Assembly (NCBI GenBank): GCA_017525235.1
Contig: JAFXTC010000053.1
Span: 1-64,000, forward strand
Reading direction: 5' to 3'
DNA: 64,000 nt
Origin: Bacteroidaceae bacterium
Lineage (GTDB): Bacteria; Bacteroidota; Bacteroidia; Bacteroidales; Bacteroidaceae
Under the pieces are notes generated by a model. The model was not told where the DNA came from. It made no database searches and worked only from the letters and a program-made list of their open reading frames with translations. The translations under genes and the position numbers were made by a program. Shown here piece after piece: positions 26,252 to 35,529 of the stretch (its first letter is position 1; every line of letters starts with the position of its first letter).

Positions 26252-27892
26252 ATGAAGAGACTGATATACACGTTCTTATTGGCGTTTTTGTGTGTTTTGG
26301 GAACCGATGCGCAGAAGCAGTCGGGCCATAATGCTGCCATTAGTCGGAACTTGGAGATTCTGAACGATATATACAAGCAACTGGACATTTTCTACGTTGA
26401 TACGTTGAATGCCGATACCGTAATAGGGTGGGGCATCCGCTCGTTGCTCAGACAAGTAGACCCTTTTACCGATTACTATCCGCAGGAAGATGAGGAGTTG
26501 CGTCAGATGACAACTGGCAAGTATGCTGGTATCGGCAGTACCATAAAATATCACAGGAAAGAAAACCGTGCTGTTATAAGTGAGCCTTTTGAGAAATCGC
26601 CCAGTCAGCATGCCGGCTTAAAGGCTGGCGATGTGATTATGCGCGTTGATGGAAAGGATGTTAAGGGATGGGGTACGTCCAAGGTAACAGGTGTGTTACG
26701 AGGTGAGGCCGGTACCACTTTCGAGTTGGTTGTTCGTCGTGGAGAAGAAGAAAAGACCTTCCATATAACCCGTCAGACCATACAAATGCCCGAGGTTCCT
26801 TATTATGGTATAATAGATAAAGGTATAGGTTATATCTGTCTTACGGGATTTACGGACGGAGTTTGCAAGGAGGTACGTCAGGCTCTTACCGAACTGAAGC
26901 AGCAAGGAGCAGAAAGATTGGTATTTGACCTGCGTAGTAATCCTGGCGGATCTGTCAACGAGGCTGTGGATATTGTAAACCTTTTTGTCCCCAAAGGACG
27001 TAAGGTGGTGTATACAAGGGGTAAAATGAAGTATACCAACCGTGATTACAATACAGCAAGTGAACCAGTAGATACCTTGATGCCCGTGGTGGTGCTGATT
27101 GACGGAGGTTCCGCTTCTGCCAGCGAGATTGTTGCCGGTAGCCTGCAAGATATGGACCGTGCTGTTGTAATGGGCACGCGTTCTTACGGAAAGGGTTTGG
27201 TGCAAATGGTACGCGATGTGCCATACGATGGTCATCTTAAGATTACAACAGGTCGTTATTACATTCCCTCTGGAAGATGTATCCAGGCATACGATTACCG
27301 TCATCTCAATGCTGACGGTTCAGCAGGAACCGTGTCCGACAGTTTGACCAAAGTGTTCCATACGGCAAACGGCAGGGAGGTTCGCGACGGTGGCGGTATC
27401 AAGCCGGATATAGAAGTGAAGCCTGATAGTCTTCCTACCCTTATTTATGATTTGGTGAGTAGCGATGAGTTCTTCGACTGGGCAACGGATTATTGCAGCA
27501 AGCATCCTGAAATTGCTCCTGCTGGCGAGATAAAGCTGACGGACGAGGAGTACAACCAGTTTGTTCAGTACATTACAGAGGCTGGTTTTAAGTACAACCG
27601 TCGTAGCGAGGAGGCACTCAAATTATTGCGTGATTTAGCCAAGCGTGAGGGTTATCTTGAGTTGGCAGAGCAGGAGTTTGAAGCCTTGAATGCCAAGCTC
27701 ACACCCAATCTCTCCACAGATTTGCTGCGTTTCCGCAAGGACATAGAAATCTATATTGCCGATGAACTGGCACATCGTTATTATTTTAACTGGGGTGGTG
27801 TCAAGCAGCAATTGACAGAAGATCCGTGTCTGAAGCGTGCAAAGACCTTGTTCTCTGACGATGCTGAATACAATAAAATACTAGGGAAATGA
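26252..27892 (+). CDS. S41 family C-terminal processing peptidase (CtpA/Prc-like)
   Basis: 546 residues with signal peptide (cleavage near TDAQ). Order: an N-terminal helical part, a PDZ domain (about 95-180: GIGSTIKYHRKENRAVISEP, LKAGDVIMRVDG) and the S41 catalytic core (about 180-390). The Ser of GGSASASEI and the Lys of GTRSYGKG form the Ser-Lys dyad. A helical C-terminal extension follows. CtpA-type enzymes trim periplasmic or outer membrane proteins and control cell-wall hydrolases. It overlaps by 4 nt a 37-codon membrane ORF downstream. Confidence 0.94.
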   Translation: MKRLIYTFLLAFLCVLGTDAQKQSGHNAAISRNLEILNDIYKQLDIFYVDTLNADTVIGWGIRSLLRQVDPFTDYYPQEDEELRQMTTGKYAGIGSTIKYHRKENRAVISEPFEKSPSQHAGLKAGDVIMRVDGKDVKGWGTSKVTGVLRGEAGTTFELVVRRGEEEKTFHITRQTIQMPEVPYYGIIDKGIGYICLTGFTDGVCKEVRQALTELKQQGAERLVFDLRSNPGGSVNEAVDIVNLFVPKGRKVVYTRGKMKYTNRDYNTASEPVDTLMPVVVLIDGGSASASEIVAGSLQDMDRAVVMGTRSYGKGLVQMVRDVPYDGHLKITTGRYYIPSGRCIQAYDYRHLNADGSAGTVSDSLTKVFHTANGREVRDGGGIKPDIEVKPDSLPTLIYDLVSSDEFFDWATDYCSKHPEIAPAGEIKLTDEEYNQFVQYITEAGFKYNRRSEEALKLLRDLAKREGYLELAEQEFEALNAKLTPNLSTDLLRFRKDIEIYIADELAHRYYFNWGGVKQQLTEDPCLKRAKTLFSDDAEYNKILGK

Positions 27893-28002
27893 GAAGAAGG
27901 GATATTCGTAAAGCCAACCGTAACTTTATGTTCGGAGTGATAGGAATGGCTGTTGTGGTTATTATGGTAGTGGCGCTGTTCTGCTTTTGGTGCCTGAAGT
28001 GA
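27889..28002 (+). CDS. 37-residue membrane peptide overlapping the protease gene
   Basis: ATG overlaps the last codon and stop of the S41 gene (ATGA). The product has a basic N-terminus (MRRRDIRKANRNF) and one hydrophobic helix (FGVIGMAVVVIMVVALFCFW) before the stop. Too short for homology by eye. The stop-start overlap and helix suggest a real small membrane protein, possibly a partner or regulator of the protease. Could be a chance ORF. Confidence 0.5.
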   Translation: MRRRDIRKANRNFMFGVIGMAVVVIMVVALFCFWCLK

Positions 28003-28019
28003 TAATTTTTAGCCAAAAG

Positions 28020-28051
28020 TTTGGAGGGTATGCAGAAAAAGCGTACCTTTG
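28020..28051 (+). promoter_or_regulatory. Promoter of rimP-nusA-infB
   Basis: TTTG at 28020-28023 and TACCTTTG at 28044-28051, 20 bp apart: a full Bacteroidetes promoter. The -33 element begins 17 bp after the small membrane ORF, giving a leader of about 80 nt before rimP. Confidence 0.75.
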
Positions 28052-28133
28052 CCGACGAAAAGATGAATGTGAGGGGCTTGCAAGTTCCTCACTTTTCGTT
28101 ATATACACTTTACCATAAAACAACTAAAGGTAC

Positions 28134-28601
28134 ATGATTAACAAAGCAACAGTACAGCAGGCCGTAGAAGAATGGCTGCAAGGAAAAGACTATTTTCTGG
28201 TAGACATCAACATCAGTGCTGACGACAGAATCGTAGTAGAGATAGACCATGCAGATGGTGTGTGGATTGAAGACTGCGCAGAATTGAGCCGCTTCATAGA
28301 GGCTCGTGTAAGTCGTGAAGAGGAAGACTACGAACTGGAGGTTGGCAGCGCCGGACTGGGACAGCCCTTCAAGATTCTCCGTCAGTATGAGATTCACGTT
28401 GGCAAGACGGTTGAAACTCAGACCAAGGACGGCAAGAAGCACCGTGGCACCCTGTTGTCTGTAGATAAGGATGGCTTTGAGTTGGGCGAGATGCAGAAAG
28501 TAAAGGAAGATGGCAAGAAGCGCCCTGTAAACAAGGAGGTTACCATCCGCTTTGCTTTCGACGAGGTAGCCTACACCAAATACTTGATAAAGATAAAATA
28601 A
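28134..28601 (+). CDS. rimP: Ribosome maturation factor RimP
   Basis: 155 residues. N-terminal domain with DYFLVDINISADDRIVVEID and the acidic VWIEDCAELSRFIEA, then YELEVGSAGLGQPFK (the conserved 'evsSPGl' site, here GSAGLG) and a C-terminal SH3-like domain. RimP helps 30S subunit assembly. It heads the standard rimP-nusA-infB order with a 7-bp gap to nusA. Confidence 0.95.
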   Translation: MINKATVQQAVEEWLQGKDYFLVDINISADDRIVVEIDHADGVWIEDCAELSRFIEARVSREEEDYELEVGSAGLGQPFKILRQYEIHVGKTVETQTKDGKKHRGTLLSVDKDGFELGEMQKVKEDGKKRPVNKEVTIRFAFDEVAYTKYLIKIK

Positions 28602-28608
28602 AACATAA

Positions 28609-29865
28609 ATGGCAACAACAAAGAAAACAGAATCAGTAAACCTGATTGAGTCCTTTGCAGAGTTCAAAGAGACAAAAAACATTGACCGTACCACGCTCAT
28701 GAGCGTGTTGGAGGAGTGCTTCCGTAGTGTTATCGTTAAGACTTACGGTAGCGATGAGAACTATGACATTATTGTAAACCCCGACAAGGGCGACTTCGAA
28801 ATCTACCGCAACCGTACAGTTGTTCCTGACGGTGAGGTTAAGGATCCCAACCTCGAGATTGGCCTTTCAGAGGCTCGCCAGATAGAGGACGACTATGAGG
28901 TAGGCGAGGAAGTAAGCCAGTTGGTTAAGTTCTCCGACTTTGGCCGTCGCGCCATCCTTACCCTGTGCCAGACTTTGGCTAGCCGTATTCTGGAGTTGGA
29001 GCACGACTCTCTGTACAACCAGTACAAGGACCGTGTAGGCGAGATTATCAGTGCTGAGGTATATCAGACCTGGAAGAAAGAAACCCTTCTTCTCGACGAT
29101 GAAGGTAATGAGCTTTTACTTCCCCGCTCTGAGCAGATTCCCAGCGACTACTTCCGTAAGGGCGAGAATGCACGTGCCGTTATTTCACGTGTTGAGAATC
29201 CCAACGGCAACCCACGTATTATCCTGAGCCGTACAGACCCAATGTTTGTACAGCGTATGCTCGAGGCTGAGGTACCTGAGATTCAGGATGGTCTTATCAC
29301 CATCCACAAGGTTGCCCGTATTCCTGGCGAGCGTGCCAAGATTGCTGTCGAGAGCTACGACGACCGTATTGATCCCGTAGGAGCTTGTGTAGGTGTGAAG
29401 GGAAGTCGAGTTCATGGCATCGTACGTGAACTGCATGGCGAGAACATAGATGTTGTAACATGGTCGGCCAACACACAGATTCTTATTATTCGTGCTCTGG
29501 GTCCTGCCCGTGTGAACAGCGTCATCCTGAACGAGGAGGAGAAGAAGGCTGAGGTTTACTTGGATCCCGATCAGGTTTCGTTGGCTATTGGTAAGGGCGG
29601 TCTTAACATCAAGTTGGCAAGTATGCTCACAGGCTACACCATCGACGTATTCCGCGAGATTGACAATGCTGATGACGATGATGTAAGTCTGGATGAGTTT
29701 ACCGACGATATTGAGCCTTGGATCATTGAAGAGTTCAAGAAGATTGGTTACTCTACTGCACGCGACGTACTGGCCGAAAGCCGTGAAACACTTATTCAGC
29801 GTACCGACCTTGAGGAAGAGACCATCGACGAGGTTCTTAACATTCTTGCGGCAGAGTTTGAGTAA
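28609..29865 (+). CDS. nusA: Transcription termination/antitermination factor NusA
   Basis: 418 residues. The N-terminal domain binds RNA polymerase. It is followed by S1 (about 135-200), KH1 (VGACVGVKGSRVHGIVREL) and KH2 (SLAIGKGGLNIKLAS) domains, and an acidic C-terminus with one helix-hairpin-helix-like stretch. NusA controls pausing, termination and antitermination. Cotranscribed with rimP and infB; a heptamer array fills the nusA-infB gap. Confidence 0.97.
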   Translation: MATTKKTESVNLIESFAEFKETKNIDRTTLMSVLEECFRSVIVKTYGSDENYDIIVNPDKGDFEIYRNRTVVPDGEVKDPNLEIGLSEARQIEDDYEVGEEVSQLVKFSDFGRRAILTLCQTLASRILELEHDSLYNQYKDRVGEIISAEVYQTWKKETLLLDDEGNELLLPRSEQIPSDYFRKGENARAVISRVENPNGNPRIILSRTDPMFVQRMLEAEVPEIQDGLITIHKVARIPGERAKIAVESYDDRIDPVGACVGVKGSRVHGIVRELHGENIDVVTWSANTQILIIRALGPARVNSVILNEEEKKAEVYLDPDQVSLAIGKGGLNIKLASMLTGYTIDVFREIDNADDDDVSLDEFTDDIEPWIIEEFKKIGYSTARDVLAESRETLIQRTDLEEETIDEVLNILAAEFE

Positions 29866-29885
29866 TAACCAAAACCAAAAAAGGC

Positions 29886-29934
29886 GCTAACCGCTAACCT
29901 CTAACCGCTAACCAATAAACAGTAAACGAATGAG
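29886..29934. repeat. Heptamer array joining nusA to infB
   Basis: GCTAACC, GCTAACC, TCTAACC, GCTAACC, AATAAAC, AGTAAAC, GAATGAG: seven 7-bp steps running into the infB start codon (ATG at 29930 lies in the last unit). Confidence 0.93.
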
Positions 29935-32788
29935 CGTAAGATTAAATAAGGTAACAAAAGAATTCAATATAGGTCTGCAGACGGCTGTTGAGTTCCTACA
30001 GAAGAACGGGTACACTCAGGTGGAGGCTAACCCCAACTATAAGATATCTGATGAGGAGTTCAGTCTCTTACAGCAGGAGTTCAGTAGCGACAAAGGACTG
30101 CGTACCGAAGCTAAGATGCTGATTCAGCAGCGTCAGGAGCAGACCAAGGAGCGTAAGAAGCCGGCACCAGCACCTGTAGAGGAGTACGTTGAGGAGAAGC
30201 CCAGCATTCAAGGACCTAAGATTTTGGGTAAGATTGATTTAGGGCCAAAGAAGCAGCCGAAGCAGGAAGAGAAGGTTCAAGAAGTTCAAAAGGTTCAAGA
30301 GGTTCAAAAGGAAGTGCCGGAAACACCGGTAATTCCGGAAACTCCGGAGACTCCGGAAGTTCCGGAAGCTCCGGAAATCCCGGAGACTCCGGCAGAACCG
30401 GAAACCCCGGAATCTCCTGCAGAACCGGAAATTCAGGACGAGCCGGAAACTCCGGAAGAGCCCGAAGCAGAGAAGCCCGCTCCTAAGAAGAAAGAGAAAA
30501 AGGAGATTGGCATTGAAGAGAATGGTGTCTTCCGTCTGGCTCCCGCTTCCCAGCCTGGTCCTGGTCTTACTGTAAAGGGAAAGATTGACCTTGACAGCCT
30601 GAACCAGAGCACTCGTCCTAAGAAGAAGAGCAAGGAAGAGAAGCGTCGTGAGCGCGACGAAAAGCGTGCCCAGCTGCAACAGCAGCATCAGCAGGCTCAG
30701 GGCGAACGCAAGAAGCGTCTTCGTGTAGGCAAGGAGCGTGTTGATGTCAATGATGTGGCTAACCAGCCTCAGAATGTTCAGAAGAACAACAAGAATAACA
30801 ATAACAACCAGGGTCAGCAGAATGGCGGCGGCAAGAAGAAGAACAAACAGAAGCAGCAGACATTCCTGCAGCCTGAGGTTAGCGAGGAAGAGGTAGCAAA
30901 GCAGGTACGCGAAACACTGGCTCGCCTTACCAACAAGAACAATAAGATGGGTAAGGGTGCCAAGTACCGTCGTGAAAAGCGCGATGCCATCCGTCATGGC
31001 TTGGAGGAGCAGCTCGAGAACGAAGCAGCAGAAAGCAAGGTACTGAAGCTTACCGAGTTCGTGACAGCCAACGAGTTGGCTACCATGATGAACGTGCCTG
31101 TAACACAGGTTATCGGTACCTGTATGCAGATTGGTATCATGGTCAGCATCAACCAGCGTATGGATGCCGAGACCATCAACCTTGTTGCTGAAGAGTTTGG
31201 CTTTACTACCGAATATGTGAGTGCCGAGGTGAGCGAGGCAGTAACGGAGGTGGAGGATGCCGAGGAAGATTTGGTTCCACGTGCTCCCATCGTAACCGTC
31301 ATGGGACATGTCGATCACGGTAAGACCTCTCTCTTGGACTACATCCGTAAGACCAATGTGATTGCGGGTGAGGCCGGTGGTATTACCCAGCACATCGGTG
31401 CTTATAACGTAACGTTGCCCGACGGCCGTCATGTAACCTTCCTGGATACTCCCGGTCACGAAGCCTTCACCGCTATGCGTGCCCGTGGTGCTCAGGTAAC
31501 GGATATTGCCATTATCATTGTGGCAGCCGATGACGACATCATGCCTCAGACCAAGGAGGCTATTGCTCATGCCACAGCTGCTAACGTACCCATTGTATTT
31601 GCTATCAACAAGATAGATAAGCCCGGTGCTAACCCCGATAAAATTAAGGAAGGCTTGGCTAACATGAACTTCCTTGTTGAGGACTGGGGTGGTAAGTACC
31701 AGAGTCAGGACATCAGTGCCAAGCAAGGTATCGGTGTTGAGGAACTGTTAGAGAAGGTGCTCTTGGAGGCTGAGATGCTCGACCTCAAGGCTAACCCCAA
31801 CCGCAAGGCTACGGGTAGTATCATAGAATCCAGCTTGGATAAGGGTCGTGGCTACGTAGCTACTGTATTGTTGAGCAACGGAACCCTGCATGTGGGCGAC
31901 ATTGTGCTGGCTGGTACCAACTATGGTCGTGTAAAGGCCATGTTGGATGAGCGTGGTCGTCGTGTCGAGAAGATTGGTCCTGCTCAGGCAGCTACCATCC
32001 TTGGTTTGAACGGTGCTCCCCAGGCAGGTGATACATTCCATGTAATGGATACCGACCAAGAGGCACGCGAAATTGCCACCAAGCGTGAGCAGCTGGCTCG
32101 TGAACAAGGCTTGCGTACCATGAAGCGTTTCGACCTCACCGAGTTGGGTCGTCGTATTGCCTTGGGCGACTTCAAGGAGCTCAACCTTATTGTCAAGGGC
32201 GACGTGGACGGTTCAATCGAGGCTTTGAGCGATTCACTCATCAAGCTCTCTACCGAGAAGATTCAGGTGAATGTCATCTACAAGGCCGTAGGTCAGATCA
32301 GCGAGAGCGATGTCAACATGGCGGCAGCTGCCGAGAACTGCTTCATCGTCGGCTTCCAGGTTCGCCCCAGTGCTGCAGCCCGCAAGTTGGCAGAGCAGAT
32401 GGGTGTGGATATCCGTCTGTACAGCGTCATCTACGATGCTATCGAGGAGGTAACCGATGCTATGGAAGGTATGCTCAGTCCTGAAATCAAGGAAGAGGTA
32501 ACCGCTCAGGTTGAGGTTCGTCAGGTTTACCATATAAGTAAGGTAGGCGTTGTAGCCGGAGCATACGTAATGGAAGGAAAGGTTAACCGTACCAACAAGG
32601 CGCGTGTTATCCGCGACGGAATTGTTGTACATACAGGCTCCATCCTTGCTTTGAAGCGTTTCAAGGACGATGTGAAGGAGGTAACCACCAACTTCGAGTG
32701 TGGTATCTCGTTGGTGAACTATAATGACCTTCGCGAAGGTGATATCCTTGAGACCTTCCAGGAGATAGAGATAAAGGCTAAGCTTTGA
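29930..32788 (+). CDS. infB: Translation initiation factor IF-2
   Basis: 952 residues. N-terminal IF2_N module ([20 protein letters not shown]), then a long low-complexity linker (about 65-325) with Pro-Glu-Thr repeats and basic Lys/Gln/Asn runs. A second IF2_N follows (about 375-430), then the GTPase domain ([13 protein letters not shown]-loop, [16 protein letters not shown]3, [10 protein letters not shown]4) and domains II-IV. It delivers fMet-tRNA to the 30S subunit. The linker contains two nonamer-type repeat blocks. CvpA gene overlaps its stop. Confidence 0.97.
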   Translation: MSVRLNKVTKEFNIGLQTAVEFLQKNGYTQVEANPNYKISDEEFSLLQQEFSSDKGLRTEAKMLIQQRQEQTKERKKPAPAPVEEYVEEKPSIQGPKILGKIDLGPKKQPKQEEKVQEVQKVQEVQKEVPETPVIPETPETPEVPEAPEIPETPAEPETPESPAEPEIQDEPETPEEPEAEKPAPKKKEKKEIGIEENGVFRLAPASQPGPGLTVKGKIDLDSLNQSTRPKKKSKEEKRRERDEKRAQLQQQHQQAQGERKKRLRVGKERVDVNDVANQPQNVQKNNKNNNNNQGQQNGGGKKKNKQKQQTFLQPEVSEEEVAKQVRETLARLTNKNNKMGKGAKYRREKRDAIRHGLEEQLENEAAESKVLKLTEFVTANELATMMNVPVTQVIGTCMQIGIMVSINQRMDAETINLVAEEFGFTTEYVSAEVSEAVTEVEDAEEDLVPRAPIVTVMGHVDHGKTSLLDYIRKTNVIAGEAGGITQHIGAYNVTLPDGRHVTFLDTPGHEAFTAMRARGAQVTDIAIIIVAADDDIMPQTKEAIAHATAANVPIVFAINKIDKPGANPDKIKEGLANMNFLVEDWGGKYQSQDISAKQGIGVEELLEKVLLEAEMLDLKANPNRKATGSIIESSLDKGRGYVATVLLSNGTLHVGDIVLAGTNYGRVKAMLDERGRRVEKIGPAQAATILGLNGAPQAGDTFHVMDTDQEAREIATKREQLAREQGLRTMKRFDLTELGRRIALGDFKELNLIVKGDVDGSIEALSDSLIKLSTEKIQVNVIYKAVGQISESDVNMAAAAENCFIVGFQVRPSAAARKLAEQMGVDIRLYSVIYDAIEEVTDAMEGMLSPEIKEEVTAQVEVRQVYHISKVGVVAGAYVMEGKVNRTNKARVIRDGIVVHTGSILALKRFKDDVKEVTTNFECGISLVNYNDLREGDILETFQEIEIKAKL
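30274..30309 (+). repeat. Nonamer tandem repeat GGTTCAAGA-type x4 in infB
   Basis: GGTTCAAGA, AGTTCAAAA, GGTTCAAGA, GGTTCAAAA, each 9 bp and in frame, encoding the repeated KVQEVQ peptide. The same nonamer type occurs outside genes at 35530-35582. Confidence 0.93.
30319..30464 (+). repeat. 9-bp-period Pro-Glu-Thr repeat in infB linker
   Basis: About 16 units related to GGAAACTCC code for a PETPE-rich stretch of the IF-2 linker. Slippage of such units would change linker length without breaking frame. Confidence 0.9.
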
Positions 32789-33183
32789 TGTGGATTGAGA
32801 TAGCCTGTGTCTGTGCCCTCCTGTACGGACTTATAAGAGGTTGGATAAACGGACTGTTCAAGGAGCTCGTCTCAGCAGGCGGCTTCTTGATAGGCGTTGG
32901 TATAGCGTATATTGTCTTTAAGACAGTAGGGTGTAACATGTGGGAGTTCATCTTCATTGCACTTGGTACACCCTTTGCCTTAGGGCTGTTGGCAACATTG
33001 CTCACCAAGGTGTTAGACCAGATTCCTTTTGTCGGTTTCATCAACCACCTCCTAGGCGCCATACTTGGATGCGTCAAGTGGGGCTTAATAGCAGGCTTCC
33101 TCCTCCTTCTCCTAGAGAAGTTAGAACCGCTGAAACAACACGTCCCCACCTTCCTGGACAAATTTTTAGGTTCGTTGAGTTAA
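32788..33183 (+). CDS. CvpA family membrane protein
   Basis: 131 residues from the ATG that overlaps the infB stop (TGATG); a TTG just upstream is possible but less likely. Four hydrophobic segments; the start WIEIACVCALLYGLIRGWIN and the conserved GLFKELV are typical of the colicin V production (CvpA) family. The family is linked to envelope homeostasis and, in E. coli, colicin V export, but its mechanism is unclear. Translational coupling with IF-2 is likely. Confidence 0.86.
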   Translation: MWIEIACVCALLYGLIRGWINGLFKELVSAGGFLIGVGIAYIVFKTVGCNMWEFIFIALGTPFALGLLATLLTKVLDQIPFVGFINHLLGAILGCVKWGLIAGFLLLLLEKLEPLKQHVPTFLDKFLGSLS

Positions 33184-33186
33184 AAA

Positions 33187-33218
33187 TTTGGAGGTAATTA
33201 TAATTTGTCGTATTTTTG
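33187..33218 (+). promoter_or_regulatory. Promoter of the antitoxin-like gene
   Basis: TTTG at 33187-33190 and TATTTTTG at 33211-33218, 20 bp apart, 22 bp before the ATG at 33241. Confidence 0.7.
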
Positions 33219-33240
33219 CGGTACGTAAAAGATTAGAGTT

Positions 33241-33489
33241 ATGACAGCTGTAGAATTAAACGCACAGATTTGGCGTGATATGGGAATCCTTGCTGATAAC
33301 GAATCCATGATGAAGCGTGTGGCAAAGTTCCTTCGTAAGCTTGTAGCTGAAAAGCAGACAGATCCAACGGAATTTTCCAAGGAGGAATTCTTTAGCAAGC
33401 TTGACCGTGCAGAGCGCGAGATAGCGGAAGGTAAAGGTACAAGATTCACAAATCTTGAAGATATGCATACTTGGCTTAACTCTTTGTAG
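33241..33489 (+). CDS. Small helical protein, probable orphan antitoxin
   Basis: 82 residues, charged and predicted helical (MMKRVAKFLRKLVAEKQ; FFSKLDRAEREIAEGKGTRF; LEDMHTWLNSL). This pattern, an acidic linker before a helical C-terminus ending in a short hydrophobic motif, is typical of antitoxins paired with RelE-type toxins in Bacteroidetes. The next codons downstream, after its stop, encode the tail of such a toxin, and no intact toxin is present. So it is an antitoxin without a partner, kept under a good promoter. Not identified at family level. Confidence 0.62.
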   Translation: MTAVELNAQIWRDMGILADNESMMKRVAKFLRKLVAEKQTDPTEFSKEEFFSKLDRAEREIAEGKGTRFTNLEDMHTWLNSL

Positions 33490-33585
33490 TTGAATGTATA
33501 CGATAACCGCCTTGTCTATCTGATTCAAGAAACGGAAATTTATGTGGATATCCTTTCTGCTTATGGTCATTACAATGATAAATAA
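33490..33585 (+). pseudogene. C-terminal remnant of a RelE/YoeB-like toxin
   Basis: Immediately after the antitoxin stop, in the same frame, 31 codons encode a segment ending in LIQETEIYVDILSAYGHYND-Lys. A RelE-type toxin normally ends in such a strand-rich tail with a terminal basic/His region. The first 60 or so residues are missing, so the toxin is dead. The antitoxin gene upstream appears intact. Confidence 0.6.
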
Positions 33586-33620
33586 AAAAATGAATGCAGG
33601 ATGCTCTTTGGAGCGGGGGT

Positions 33621-33685
33621 GAGTTTGAAGCCTGAATTCTCGGAGAATTGCGCCGCCAAACGCTTCGAATTTAGGCTTCAAACTC
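33621..33685. repeat. Inverted repeat, 19-bp arms with one mismatch
   Basis: GAGTTTGAAGCCTGAATTC (33621-33639) faces GAATTTAGGCTTCAAACTC (33667-33685), 18 of 19 paired, with a 27-bp GC-rich loop. It lies in a non-coding zone (33586-34003) between the toxin stub and a pseudogene. It may be a small non-autonomous element or a strong hairpin in RNA. Confidence 0.88.
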
Positions 33686-33708
33686 CTCGAAGTAAACCTG
33701 GGGAGGAG

Positions 33709-33788
33709 GCGACGCGTGGCATCGCCAAACGCGACACGTGGCATCGGCCAACACGACGTGTCGCATCGGCCAACGCGACACGTGGCAT
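33709..33788. repeat. Tandem 21-23-bp GC-rich repeat with inverted units
   Basis: Units GCGACGCGTGGCATCGCC..., GCGACACGTGGCATCGGCC..., an inverted unit CGACGTGTCGCATCGGCC, and a partial GCGACACGTGGCAT lie in tandem. GCGACACG and CGTGTCGC arms can pair. GC content is far above the neighbouring AT-rich sequence, suggesting a foreign or mobile origin. Confidence 0.85.
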
Positions 33789-33915
33789 TTTTAACATTTG
33801 CGGTAAGCCTTCTTTTTGTTAGGCTGAAGGTGGGAAAACACACCGCTAAAGTTCAGAAACTTACCCCATTAACATACTTTAACTTCGAGGGGAAGGATGA
33901 ATACAAAAAAGTCTT

Positions 33916-33923
33916 TACCTTTG
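33916..33923 (+). promoter_or_regulatory. Leftover -7 box before the 34 kb pseudogene
   Basis: TACCTTTG about 80 bp upstream of the degenerate signal peptide. It may still make an untranslated RNA. Confidence 0.4.
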
Positions 33924-34003
33924 CCCACTGACGTGTGCGGTTTACTTTCCTCGCGCGTACCTTAAATATAATATTAATATTAACTAAACTAACTTATAAC
34001 AAA

Positions 34004-35346
34004 ACCAAGAAAAGGAAATTTACTCTTTTATTCTTTTCTTTATTTTGTGCCCTTGGTGCATAGGCTACGGTAACGCAACCGACTTTAACAACGGATCTTG
34101 ATGCTCCTGTGTATTACACCATCAAAAATTTCCGCTCCAATAAGTATGCTGCTTATGCAGGTCCAAGTACGCAATTGTGTCTTATATTAAGCCGTATATT
34201 GATAATCCCAGCAATGCATATTTTGCTGTGACATCTGATAATGTAAGCACGCTCCTTACAAATCATGCAGATGGTGGTAGCAAAACTTCATGGAATAAGA
34301 CAGAATATCAGGCTTATTATAGCGCACTTCAGGATGCAATAACAAAACCTGTAGCTGGATATTATGTTCTGAAGAATGTCAACTCTGGTAAATATCTAAC
34401 TTACAATGCAACAGCAACGGCAAATGGAGAGAAGAACACCGCTGCTGCTATCATCAAGTTGGGTGTTTCTGGTTCTGGATATACTTTAGAAATGCAAGGA
34501 GGATACCTGAAAGTTCCGAATTACAATGAGGCACTTACGATACAAGCCGACCCCTCAGTTTTCTATGCGACAATAGCAAACAATACGCCTGGTCAGGTAA
34601 CGCTTGGTAATACAAGTGGTGCTCATACATATTTGAACTATTCAGGAGGTGCTGTTAAAGGCTACCAGCCTACTACAAACACAGGTTGGTGGATTCTTGA
34701 AGATGCGCCAACTTCTATCAACATTCCTCTTAACGCAGCTGCAGATAATACAAGCACGGCTCATACTTATGCTACGCTGTGCGTTCCCTTCAATATCACA
34801 GATTTAACAGGATATGACAGCAAAGAGGTGAAGGCTTACAAGCCAACTATCTCTGGAAGCTATATTATGCCTGGTGATGGCGCCACAACTATTGCTGCAG
34901 GAACTCCTGTGCTGCTGATAGGAGCTGAGGGTGCTACAAGTGTTACAGCAACGATTGGTACTGATTATGCCTCTTCTCCCGTTGCCCCATCTGCATCAGA
35001 TGTCCTGACGGGTGTCTTTAAGGGAGCTTCTATCGATTGCACCGCTGCAACAGGTACCAACTACGTTCTTGGTAAGGATAAAGATAACGGCAATCAAATT
35101 GGTTTCTATCATGTAAATAATGCAGCCTTCGCTCTTGGTGCTAACCGTGCTTATTTGGTTCCTGGTAGTATTAGCGAGGCTAAGGGCTTCGTGCTTATGT
35201 TTGATGAAGATGAAGAGACAGGCATCCAAGAGGTTAATGGTTCTGAGTTCATAGTTAATGGTCCTATCTACAACATAGCAGGCCAACGCATGAGCAAGAT
35301 GCAGAAGAGCATCAATATTATTAACGGCAAAAAAGTATTGAAGTAA
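34004..35346 (+). pseudogene. Degenerate secreted protein gene with Prevotella-type C-terminal tail
   Basis: At 34004 the reading frame shows a signal peptide-like KKRKFTLLFFSLFCALGA with ACC in place of the start ATG and a TAG stop (34061-34063) where Trp is expected. The frame then continues VTQPTLTTDLDAPVYYTIKN to about 34176. It shifts into the frame of a 389-codon ORF (from 34177). That part has a ricin-like/beta segment (YYVLKNVNSGKYLTYNA), a beta-rich domain, and the tail YNIAGQRMSKM...NGKKVLK that resembles a secretion-sorting signal. Start loss, a nonsense codon and a frameshift together mark a pseudogene. The domain function is unknown. Confidence 0.75.
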
Positions 35347-35347
35347 C

Positions 35348-35518
35348 ATGAAGAAGACATATATAACCCCAAGTTTATTCTGCGTAAAGTTAGATTCACG
35401 CAGTGCTGTTCTCCAAATGTCTGTCAATTCCAAAGAGATTGCTGAAGAAGATGCAGGTTTCGTAAGGGAACAAACCTCTGTTATTTCAGGCCGTAACGCA
35501 TGGGATGAGGAGTGGTAA
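35348..35518 (+). CDS. 56-residue small peptide, MKKTY-type
   Basis: Begins 1 base after the stop of the pseudogene. The product starts MKKTYITPSLFCVKLDSRSA and ends GRNAWDEEW. Short peptides starting MKKTYxxPxxxVVxL are frequent in Prevotella and may be secreted or regulatory, but no function is known to me. No typical signal peptide is visible. The start is supported by the conserved MKKTY onset. Confidence 0.6.
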   Translation: MKKTYITPSLFCVKLDSRSAVLQMSVNSKEIAEEDAGFVREQTSVISGRNAWDEEW

Positions 35519-35529
35519 AACCTGAGGAC

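Noticed and set aside
30239..31726. 495-codon open frame antisense to infB
   Set aside because: Arises from the repetitive infB linker and strong codon bias; the product is Leu/Phe/Arg-rich low complexity with no start context.
33709..33788. Possible CRISPR array
   Set aside because: Units are adjacent with no unique spacers, and no cas genes are nearby.
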